Origin: Candidatus Enterococcus moelleringii
GTDB taxonomy: Bacteria > Bacillota > Bacilli > Lactobacillales > Enterococcaceae
Reading direction: 5' to 3'
Length of the DNA stretch: 64,000 bases
Assembly (NCBI RefSeq): GCF_017377575.1
Contig: NZ_JAFREM010000012.1
Location: 124,001 to 188,000, forward strand
The position numbers were made by a program, and so were the translations under genes. Under the pieces are notes generated by a model, which was not told the origin of the DNA, searched no databases, and was given only the letters and a program-made list of their open reading frames with translations. Below are positions 42,931 through 50,386 of the stretch, piece after piece; the first letter of the stretch is position 1; every line of letters starts with the position of its first letter.

Positions 42931-43264
42931 TATCTCTTTTTCCTTGAAGTATTTCTTCTTTTGAAAAACCTCCTCGCTTCAAATCATCTTCACTTAGTTC
43001 ATCAAGTTTATTATAAAACCATTCAGCGGTACTTCTAATTTGTGATGTTGAAAGCCTTCCCAAGCTTTCAAAGAGTATATTTTCAGCTTCAGATATTTTC
43101 AAGAATACTATTTTTTCGAGTAGAAGTTGAGTGAGTGGAACAGATCTACGTTCACCAGTTATGTCATCCTCCACGTCAATTAAAGGATCATCATTAGTTT
43201 CTTTTACCGTAGATAACTTTAACGGCACAATTGTTAGTTGCTTCATTAACCAATCATCTTGCAT
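42908..43264 (-). CDS. Small DUF6483-like protein, paralogue of 43531 gene
   Basis: 118 residues. The opening MQDDWLMKQLTIVPLKLS and middle LLLEKIVFLKISEAENILFE match the layout of the gene at 43531 (DYLVRQLK then LLEEYLEERKIHEAFLLIE). The fold appears all-helical and cytoplasmic. The start at 43264 leaves AAAGGA 9 bases upstream; the ATG three codons earlier touches that site. I recall the family as DUF6483, function unknown. Three relatives (this, 43531 and the fossil at 41188) lie within 3 kb. Confidence 0.6.
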   Translation of the reverse strand: MQDDWLMKQLTIVPLKLSTVKETNDDPLIDVEDDITGERRSVPLTQLLLEKIVFLKISEAENILFESLGRLSTSQIRSTAEWFYNKLDELSEDDLKRGGFSKEEILQGKRDIEKTIDT

Positions 43265-43530
43265 TATATTCATTCCTTTGTATATTATGACCTACATGCT
43301 GTATTTTCTATGGATATAAAGTTACAGTATCAAAATTTGTGCGTCCTTTTCAGTTTTACATGTTCTATTTCACTTTCTCGTTCCTCATAATCGTTATAGA
43401 CTTTGTCAATGTACTATTATAAGTCTACAATGCAACCCCCAATTAAACCTATATTCGGAGCAGCATATAGTTCCATCAAGTGATGCGGCGTATTGATTGA
43501 ATCAATCACCTGATTCAGTTAATCGATTTT

Positions 43531-43893
43531 CTACAACTCCTCCAATTTCTCCTGATAATAATCGATTTTCTCCGGGCTAATATTCAGTGCCACTCTCTCA
43601 TCAGCCGGTAATTCTTTCAGATATTTTATGAAGAAAGAAGTCAGCGTTGACATGTCTAAATAGGACAAACTATACTTCTTTGATTCAATCAGTAAAAAGG
43701 CCTCATGGATTTTTCTTTCCTCCAGGTACTCTTCCAAAAGCTGGTTTCCTGATACAAGCTTGCCATTTTCATCTTCCACTTGTCCCAGATTGATGCTGCC
43801 TTTTTCCAAGCTAAACGTTGAAGCAATAATCCGACCGGCTGCTTCGCCGATCGTCTTCAACTGCCTTACCAAGTAATCTTCTTCAAAAGCCAT
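43531..43893 (-). CDS. Small DUF6483-like protein
   Basis: 120 residues, helical, acidic and without a signal. It opens EEDYLVRQLKTIGEAAGRII, and a central LLEEYLEERKIHEAFLLIE is followed by LSYLDMSTLTSFFIKYL. GAAGGGAAG precedes the ATG. The family is known to me only as a domain of unknown function in Firmicutes. Part of this gene was copied to 41188-41331. Confidence 0.7.
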   Translation of the reverse strand: MAFEEDYLVRQLKTIGEAAGRIIASTFSLEKGSINLGQVEDENGKLVSGNQLLEEYLEERKIHEAFLLIESKKYSLSYLDMSTLTSFFIKYLKELPADERVALNISPEKIDYYQEKLEEL

Positions 43894-44071
43894 CGTCTTA
43901 CTTCCCTTCTCTGGTGTCCTATCATTTTTTAGTATTATTTATCATTCAGATTAGCTTGAACATGTCCTAACTTCTGACCGATTTTTAGTTCTGGTTTAAC
44001 ATTAGCACGCTGAAATAGATTGAACAATCGGACTTAAGAATGATAAAAGTCGTCGGTTAACGTACATAAAA

Positions 44072-44114
44072 AAAAGACAAGCAATGTGCACACGACACTT
44101 GCCTATCTTCTTCT
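44072..44114. terminator. Palindromic terminator-type repeat
   Basis: AAGACAAGCAATGTGC and the near-complement ACACTTGCCTATCTT form a stem related to those after xerS and at 44897. Confidence 0.65.
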
Positions 44115-44133
44115 CCGAATCAATTATGGGACG

Positions 44134-44322
44134 CTATAGTTCACTAAGATACATCCCGGTATAAAGCACAATACTTAGAACAAACAGCCCCGGGACCGAC
44201 CAAAAGAAAAAGTTCTCTCTCCCTTCAACAAAAAAATCAGCCACGAGTAAGAAGGTTGCCAATAGTGAACAGGCTCGAGCGAACAGTGTAACGACCTTTC
44301 GTCCTTTTTTCTCAACTTTCAT
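44134..44322 (-). CDS. Small membrane protein, unknown
   Basis: 62 residues from an ATG with GAGG 9 bases upstream; the frame extends 18 codons further without a site. Basic N-terminus (MKVEKKGRK), then two hydrophobic helices (LLATFLLVADFF and FFWSVPGLFVLSIVLYTGMY). No family is recognised. It neighbours the acyl-carrier-like gene and ABC transporter. Confidence 0.55.
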   Translation of the reverse strand: MKVEKKGRKVVTLFARACSLLATFLLVADFFVEGRENFFFWSVPGLFVLSIVLYTGMYLSEL

Positions 44323-44437
44323 CTGGATATCCTCATTTCGTTTAATTGCCAAAAGAAAAAGCCAAGTCTCCCGCAAGCTTGGCCCGATCTTTCAATCAGT
44401 TGACAAATGCCCTCTAATTGCCTTCTTCATTTAAATA

Positions 44438-44698
44438 TTACAACTCACTTTTCACCTTGTTTAGAACCCGCCGAAAAGTGATACAGCCACGCCCGTTCAT
44501 GAAATATCTCGGAATCATTACACCAAATTCGTCACGAATATCCAGAAAAGCCAAAGCAACCTCTCTAGTGGTAAAAGAAAGCTCACTCCCGAAAAAGCTC
44601 TCCTCCCAATAATCAATACAATCATTCAGATCAAATGAAGTCCGAATCTTGAATATTTCTACTAATTTGTCCTCAACTTGTACATCTCTACTCATCAT
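44438..44698 (-). CDS. Acyl-carrier-related small protein (peptide maturation type)?
   Basis: 86 residues. VEDKLVEIFKI at the start, SELSFTTREVALAFLDIRDEFGV in the middle and FRRVLNKV at the end follow the helix pattern of an acyl carrier protein, but the DSL phosphopantetheine serine is not in place. I recall a similar family annotated as peptide-maturation acyl-carrier-related protein. It lies downstream of an ABC exporter operon. AGGAG lies upstream of clustered ATGs; 44698 is best spaced. Function tentative. Confidence 0.5.
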   Translation of the reverse strand: MMSRDVQVEDKLVEIFKIRTSFDLNDCIDYWEESFFGSELSFTTREVALAFLDIRDEFGVMIPRYFMNGRGCITFRRVLNKVKSEL

Positions 44699-44896
44699 GA
44701 TCATTTCTCCTAACTTTATTATTAGGCAACTATTTACATATACAATTATAAACTGTCTGTTCAACCGTGCACAAATTTAGATTTTAACGATCGGTAAATA
44801 CATTCAATAGTTTTATGGTTCATAATTAATTTGAATAAAACAGATCCCCCTAACAGAATAAAGGGATTTAGTTACTCTATCTATTTTCTTGCACAC

Positions 44897-44940
44897 AAAA
44901 AGAAGACAGGCAATGTGCAAACACACGTTACCTATCTTCG
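44897..44940 (-). terminator. Terminator after the first ABC permease
   Basis: GAAGACAGGCAATGTGC and the partial complement TTACCTATCTTC flank a short loop; A-rich DNA on the left gives the U-run for the - strand transcript. It is a relative of the hairpin after xerS. Confidence 0.7.
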
Positions 44941-44958
44941 ATTGAATTACTTCAAAAC

Positions 44959-47049
44959 TTACACTTTTAGAATTCGCAGCATCTTCTTGAAGGATACACG
45001 GTACAGAATGAAGATGTATACACACACCGCTGCAAATATCAGCAAATCATACCTGTAGGCGATCATTTCTGAAGGAGAGAACCGACCATCGTTGACTACG
45101 AAAATCAAGAACATCATAAACAGCATCCCTACTCCGCCGATCACAGTTGGGTAAACAAAGATCTTCGTCAGCTGTGAGTTCACGGTGCGGCGAATGTATT
45201 TGTTATTAGCCCCCAGCTTGGTTAAATCTTCAAAAAGCTGTTTGTTGTTGATGGCAATCGTGATACTGCGGGTGTAGGCAATAATCCCTACCGCTGCTAA
45301 ACAAATAATCGCAACATAGACAAACAGCAGGAAGAACACGGCCATATCCCGTAAAAAGTTTTGTTTCATGACGGTTTTGATACTCGGATAATATTTCCAA
45401 TAATTCCGCAAATCAGGATTACTGGTATCAAGCTCCATCACGATGTCCCCATCATAATGCTCACCGGCAAGCTTCGCCTGTTCCGATTGATAGGCATCAT
45501 AGGTGGTGGTTCGCGCCATTTCTGCCGGTGCCCTAGCGATGAATTCGCTAAAAACTTCTTCAGCAAAAGCCTGCTCAGCCTCGGATTCCTCCACATTGAA
45601 CATCAGTTGTTTCACTTGGTGATCTTCTGAAATGCCCGCTGTAATAGCCTCAAAATCGGCATCATTCAGCACATAGCGATTGGTGGCTAAATGGAACAGC
45701 TCTTTATCATCATCCAACGTTCCAGTTAAACTTAACTTGAAGGTTTCATCTGTGGCTGGATTGGTGACCTGATCCATATCATCGAACTTGGTCCACGTAT
45801 CCTCAGGACCATTTACAAAGATGTAATAGCCTCCTTGCGGTACAGTCAGCTGTTTACCAGTAATTTGTTCATATTCCGAAGCACTGATAAATTCAGCGTA
45901 TTCATGTTTTTCTTGGTACTCTTCCACTAATTTCCCACTATCTGTCCAGTCACGTTCAATCCCGCTGCCTAGCAGCTCAGCGAAGTCGACTTCCATATAA
46001 TCGGTTGCCTTCACGTCATGCTTAGCCGCTAGACTCTCAATATCCTCTTGGTTCAATTCATCGATATTAGCTGGATACACCAACGAATAATCTACCGGAC
46101 TATCATCAATCTGCCAGTAGCTGGTGGCAGACATCGGCACGTAGAATAAAGCGAACATACTCGCTAAAACTAACAAAGCCATAACACACATATTGCGGAC
46201 CGTTTGTTTCCCTTGGGATTTCATCATGCTGTAGGGAATAATGTTTTTGTAGTACTTTTGCGGCCGTTTGCCCCGTTCATGGTGGGAAATCAAATAGGTC
46301 ACCAGACGATAAATCCCCACAATCGAGATCAGGTAAGTGGCATTCCATAGGCCAGGCAGGTTGATTTTGAAGGCACTTGCCACAGCAAATGGCACCACAT
46401 AGCCCAGCAGTATCCCCAATACGGTCATAACCAACCCGGTTAACCCGTAAGCTCGCGTCACCTCTTGGATCGGTTCGTTTTTCCGTTGTTCGTTTAGGAT
46501 GTCCATCAAATTACTGCGCTTCATAAAGATATACGCCATCACAAAGATACAAAGACCCAAGACTACCGCAAACATCAAGCCCACCAGCGTACCGGTGATA
46601 GAAAATTGATACGGCATCTGGCTGGTATCAATCACCAGCACCCGGAACAATTGCCAAATGATCACGGAAGCAATATTCCCCAGAACTAACGCAACCAAGG
46701 TACAAGCTGCCCAGATTTTTGCCAGCTCTTTGTAAAAGGTCTTAGTCAAGACTCTTTTTGAGGCACCCAACGCTAGGAAAACGCCGGTTTCCCGACTTTT
46801 ATATTTGAAAAATAAGCCAGTGGCATAAATGGCAAACATCAAACAGCCAATTAAGGCAATCACAAAAATCATATTGACTTGTTTACGAGAATCGCCGCCT
46901 ACCGGCAAGACCGTTAAGATCGTTGGACTAAAAAGCATCGCTGAAAATGACGTAATCAAAAAGACCGCAAAGGCGATACAAAAGATCAGCTGAACATAGT
47001 TGCCGCGATTATAACGCCGCAGCTTATCGAAAATTTTATCCAAGTTCAT
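44959..47049 (-). CDS. FtsX/BceB-type ABC transporter permease
   Basis: 696 residues. One helix near 25-45, three more by about 170, then a membrane group to about 330, a large extracellular domain of about 200 residues (roughly 335-560) and a final helix group near 575-690. This is the BceB/VraG layout of permeases that sense or detoxify cell-wall antibiotics and peptides. It overlaps the ATPase by 14 bases and starts at 47049 with GGGGG upstream. No two-component system is adjacent, which differs from classical Bce modules. Confidence 0.85.
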   Translation of the reverse strand: MNLDKIFDKLRRYNRGNYVQLIFCIAFAVFLITSFSAMLFSPTILTVLPVGGDSRKQVNMIFVIALIGCLMFAIYATGLFFKYKSRETGVFLALGASKRVLTKTFYKELAKIWAACTLVALVLGNIASVIIWQLFRVLVIDTSQMPYQFSITGTLVGLMFAVVLGLCIFVMAYIFMKRSNLMDILNEQRKNEPIQEVTRAYGLTGLVMTVLGILLGYVVPFAVASAFKINLPGLWNATYLISIVGIYRLVTYLISHHERGKRPQKYYKNIIPYSMMKSQGKQTVRNMCVMALLVLASMFALFYVPMSATSYWQIDDSPVDYSLVYPANIDELNQEDIESLAAKHDVKATDYMEVDFAELLGSGIERDWTDSGKLVEEYQEKHEYAEFISASEYEQITGKQLTVPQGGYYIFVNGPEDTWTKFDDMDQVTNPATDETFKLSLTGTLDDDKELFHLATNRYVLNDADFEAITAGISEDHQVKQLMFNVEESEAEQAFAEEVFSEFIARAPAEMARTTTYDAYQSEQAKLAGEHYDGDIVMELDTSNPDLRNYWKYYPSIKTVMKQNFLRDMAVFFLLFVYVAIICLAAVGIIAYTRSITIAINNKQLFEDLTKLGANNKYIRRTVNSQLTKIFVYPTVIGGVGMLFMMFLIFVVNDGRFSPSEMIAYRYDLLIFAAVCVYIFILYRVSFKKMLRILKV

Positions 47050-47794
47050 TGCCGACGCCCCCATTCAGCTCTTTCAATACTAGCAGCAGCTCATCGTGAA
47101 AGGCAGTTGGACGACTAGAACGAACCATTTCTTTGAAAATATGTCCATCCTTCATGACGATTACCCGATCACAGTAACTAGCTGAAAAACTATCATGGGT
47201 AACCATACAAATAGTTGCCCCAAGCTCCTCTTTCGCCTCGGTAAAAGCACCAATAACCGCTGCTCCGGATTTACTATCCAGATTTCCTGTCGGTTCATCG
47301 GCTAAAATCAATAATGGATTGTTCATTAATGCACGAGCTACGGCAGTCCGCTGCTTTTGACCACCAGAGATTTCTACCGGATATTTATTGCCCACTTCGC
47401 GAATGCCGAACATGGTTAACAGCTTCTTGGCCCGGGATTCCATCTTCTTGTAAGGAGCGTTTTTAATGATCTTTGGCAGACAAATGTTTTCAAAAATTGT
47501 CAGTCCGTCTAAAAGCATAAAGTCCTGGAAGACAAAGCCTAGTTTTTCGTTCCGAACTTCCGCCATTTGTTCTTCGTCTAAGGCAGCGATCTTCGTGCCG
47601 TTTAGCAAAATTTCGCCTTTTTCATAAGGAATAAAGCAAGAGATACAGTTCAGCAAAGTAGTTTTCCCACTACCTGATGACCCCATAATTCCAACAAATT
47701 CCCCTTTACGAATGGTAAAAGACACATCCTTCAACACATTGTAAGTAACATTCCCGCTTTGGTAGCTTTTGTATAAATGATTGACCTGTAACAT
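47036..47794 (-). CDS. ABC transporter ATPase (MacB/BceA type)
   Basis: 252 residues. Walker A GSSGSGKTT near 38-46, signature SGGQKQR near 140, and Walker B LILADEPTGNLDS near 160 are all intact. The start at 47794 follows AAGGAGG; the frame runs 32 codons further upstream without support. It powers the 696-residue permease whose gene overlaps its end. Short ATPases of this type export or sense peptides. Confidence 0.93.
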   Translation of the reverse strand: MLQVNHLYKSYQSGNVTYNVLKDVSFTIRKGEFVGIMGSSGSGKTTLLNCISCFIPYEKGEILLNGTKIAALDEEQMAEVRNEKLGFVFQDFMLLDGLTIFENICLPKIIKNAPYKKMESRAKKLLTMFGIREVGNKYPVEISGGQKQRTAVARALMNNPLLILADEPTGNLDSKSGAAVIGAFTEAKEELGATICMVTHDSFSASYCDRVIVMKDGHIFKEMVRSSRPTAFHDELLLVLKELNGGVGNELG

Positions 47795-48009
47795 ACTTAA
47801 CTCCTCCTTATTTTTTAAATCCCTATCTTCTCTTTTATAATAGAAGAATTTGGGTCTCCAAAATAGACCCGGAAATGTAAAGTTTGACATGTTTTTTGTA
47901 AAGTTTGGTAAGCGGTTTATGATGAGAGGGAAACTTCAAGCTACAGTGTGATCTAAACAATCATTTGAGTGTCGGCGGAAGGGCAGATGTTGGTTGAATA
48001 CACGACTAA

Positions 48010-48056
48010 AAAAGCTGATGTAAAAATTCTAATAAAAGAATTTCACTTCAGCTTTC
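48010..48056 (-). terminator. Terminator of the second ABC operon
   Basis: AAAGCTGATGTAAAAATTC pairs with GAATTTCACTTCAGCTTT across a short loop, located after the permease stop on the - strand. The rest of 47795-48009 shows no gene apart from control DNA for the 47794 ATPase. Confidence 0.7.
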
Positions 48057-48089
48057 TTCATTGACTTTTCTTACTCGCAACAGCTTTAT

Positions 48090-49289
48090 CTACCGCAATA
48101 TATCAATCAAATCCTTCTTAGCAGCAGTTCCAGCCGGCATCACACTGAAGACAATTCCGATAGCCGTTGAAACGCCAATTGCCAAGGAAACCGTAAACAA
48201 ATCGATGGAAACGGAAATTCCTAAGAGCTTTCCGATCAGATAAGCCACGCCGATTCCTATGATGTAGCCGACAAAACCACCCAGCAGCGTCAATGTGACC
48301 CCCTCCATCAGAAACTGCATCCGAATCGAATTCTCGGTAGCCCCTAATGCTCGGCGGATGCCGATTTCTTTGGTACGTTCTGACACAGAGATGTACATCA
48401 TGTTCATCACACCAACCCCGGCAATAAACAGCGAGATGCCGGCGATTGCTGAAATAAAGTACGTCAAAGTGCTCATGATTTTCCCGATGCCGTCCGTTAA
48501 CATGGCCGTATCTGTTGTGGTATATTCACCCATACTGGTCATCGTGCCGCTTTTGGTTAGTTTTTTAATCACGTCACTAGTTACAACACTAGGTGTATAT
48601 CCATCAGCGATCATTACCTCCACTGAATTAGTAAATACCTCCTTATCAAAGTAGGTATAGTAGCTTTTCTTCGGAATCTTTACATTGGATTCAGGCATCG
48701 AGAACATACTTTCCAGTTCCGATCCCTCAAAAACCCCAACGATGGTAAATAAATGACCCTCGATATCTACACCGCGGCCTAAAGCCGATTCTTTCTTGTC
48801 ATACAGATCTTTGGCTGTCGTGCTATCCACCAGTGCGATCTTTTGATGGGAATCATTGTCGTAGTCTGTTAGATCTCGGCCAACCTCCGGGGTTTCGTTG
48901 GAACGAGCCACCAAATCGATCTGTTTATTTTCTTTTTTCTGCTTCACAGGAATTTCTTTGTAGATAGAGTCCATATTATCGCTAATATAATCAGCACTTT
49001 TCACACCGTCCACCTGCTGGACCATGTCAATATCCGGTTTCTGAATGAGATCAATCGTTCCATTATAGAGACTCGTATCATCGGGAGTAAAATTGACTTG
49101 GACTTTGATCTCTTCACTGTCTGAATCAGTTAAACTTTTGATCGTATCTTTTTCAAAGCCGCGACCAAGGGCCATAATTGTAATCACCGAGGCAATGCCA
49201 ATGACGATACCGAACATTGTCAAAAGACTCCGTTTGCGGTTATTGCGAATCGCCTTAATGGCGGTCTGCCAGTTTACAAGAAACTTCAC
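48090..49289 (-). CDS. MacB-type ABC permease
   Basis: 399 residues with one N-terminal helix (LLTMFGIVIGIASVITIMAL, near 21-40), an extracellular domain to about 270, and three C-terminal helices in an FtsX domain carrying SERTKEIGIRRALGA. This is the MacB permease layout. GTG at 49289 overlaps the ATPase stop as GTGA, with AAGGAG upstream. It forms a unit with the ATPase and the 40-codon stub upstream. Typical substrates are peptides, macrolides or toxins. Confidence 0.88.
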   Translation of the reverse strand: MKFLVNWQTAIKAIRNNRKRSLLTMFGIVIGIASVITIMALGRGFEKDTIKSLTDSDSEEIKVQVNFTPDDTSLYNGTIDLIQKPDIDMVQQVDGVKSADYISDNMDSIYKEIPVKQKKENKQIDLVARSNETPEVGRDLTDYDNDSHQKIALVDSTTAKDLYDKKESALGRGVDIEGHLFTIVGVFEGSELESMFSMPESNVKIPKKSYYTYFDKEVFTNSVEVMIADGYTPSVVTSDVIKKLTKSGTMTSMGEYTTTDTAMLTDGIGKIMSTLTYFISAIAGISLFIAGVGVMNMMYISVSERTKEIGIRRALGATENSIRMQFLMEGVTLTLLGGFVGYIIGIGVAYLIGKLLGISVSIDLFTVSLAIGVSTAIGIVFSVMPAGTAAKKDLIDILR

Positions 49290-49969
49290 GAAATCAGCTC
49301 CTTGTCTTCGATGATGGCGCCATCTCTGATGGTAATCATCCGCGAACAATAGGGGATCAGCTCTGGGTTATGGGTGACAAGAATCAGGGTAATGCCTTCA
49401 ATCAGATTCAGTTCTTTAAATAGTTCCATGATTTCCGTTGAAGTCCCTGAATCCAGCGCACCGGTAGGTTCATCGGCGATTAAAAATTTTGGCGAATTAA
49501 CTAACGCTCGGGCGATGGCCACCCGCTGCTGCTGACCGCCGGAAAGTTGTTTCGGATACTTACCCGCCTTATCCAAAATCCCTACTTTTTCTAAAACCTC
49601 ATCCACCTTATGCTTAGTTTCCCCGTGTCTATGGTGATTGTATAAAAGCGGCAGCTCAACATTTTCAAAAACCGTATTGTTTTCGATCAGGTTGAACCCT
49701 TGAAAGACAAAACCTACTGCCTCATTACGAATGCTTGAAAGCAGCCGATCACTGCTTTCAACCAATGACGATCCTTCAAATAAATAAGTACCTTCATACT
49801 TGCGATCGATAAAGCCTAACAGGTTAATCAAGGTCGATTTCCCTGAGCCTGAAGGACCCATGATCGCCAGCATTTCACCTTTATCAATATGAAGGTTCAC
49901 ATCCTTTATCACGTGCAGCGATTCTTCATCAGATTCATAATATTTGTTGACATCAATTAATTCGATCAT
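49286..49969 (-). CDS. ABC transporter ATPase (MacB/LolD type)
   Basis: 227 residues. Walker A GPSGSGKST near 38-46, signature LSGGQQQR near 142, and Walker B FLIADEPTGALDS near 163 are complete. It overlaps the 40-codon ORF upstream (ATGA) and the permease downstream (GTGA), so all three are translationally coupled. Confidence 0.93.
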   Translation of the reverse strand: MIELIDVNKYYESDEESLHVIKDVNLHIDKGEMLAIMGPSGSGKSTLINLLGFIDRKYEGTYLFEGSSLVESSDRLLSSIRNEAVGFVFQGFNLIENNTVFENVELPLLYNHHRHGETKHKVDEVLEKVGILDKAGKYPKQLSGGQQQRVAIARALVNSPKFLIADEPTGALDSGTSTEIMELFKELNLIEGITLILVTHNPELIPYCSRMITIRDGAIIEDKELIS

Positions 49970-50088
49970 TTGCGCACCTCAACTTTGTCGCCATCGGTCA
50001 GTTTTTTGTCTGGATTGCTGATGATCCAGTGATGATCAGCAGCATCATATTTCATTTCTTTGATTCCTGACATTGTATTCGTTTCCAT
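49966..50088 (-). CDS. 40-residue ORF, likely stub of a MacA/HlyD-type adaptor
   Basis: ATG with GAGAGGAAG upstream, 40 codons. The end, DKKLTDGDKVEVRK, looks like the last strand of a membrane-fusion/adaptor protein, the partner normally encoded just before a MacB ATPase. The N-terminal anchor and barrel are absent, so most of the gene was probably deleted while coupling to the ATPase was kept. Confidence 0.55.
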   Translation of the reverse strand: METNTMSGIKEMKYDAADHHWIISNPDKKLTDGDKVEVRK

Positions 50089-50315
50089 TTCGTACTTCCT
50101 CTCATATTTCGCTGCTCTTACTCATAAAGTAGGCAACGAAAATAGACTCGTCTAATACTGCTCACTTAGCTCTCTTCAAGCTTTGGAGTCATCATATTCT
50201 TTAAATAGAACGAATACAAAGATTATGAAAATTCACGCATAAACTCCTCATTTAATTATACAAGTTGGTGAATAATGATATTTGTAAACACCAATGCAAC
50301 GATATTTCCAACATA
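50089..50315. other. Intergenic region between two ABC operons
   Basis: About 230 bases, no gene seen. It presumably holds the promoter for the 50088-48090 operon, but no convincing hexamer pair is visible. Confidence 0.4.
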
Positions 50316-50361
50316 AAAGAACCACTATTCGCGGGTGCAATTCGCAAATAGTGGTTCTTTT
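50316..50361. terminator. Strong bidirectional terminator
   Basis: AAAAGAACCACTATTCGCG pairs with CGCAAATAGTGGTTCTTTT with a single bulge. It ends the third ABC operon. Confidence 0.9.
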
Positions 50362-50386
50362 AAATGCTCAAGATTCTTATTGATTT

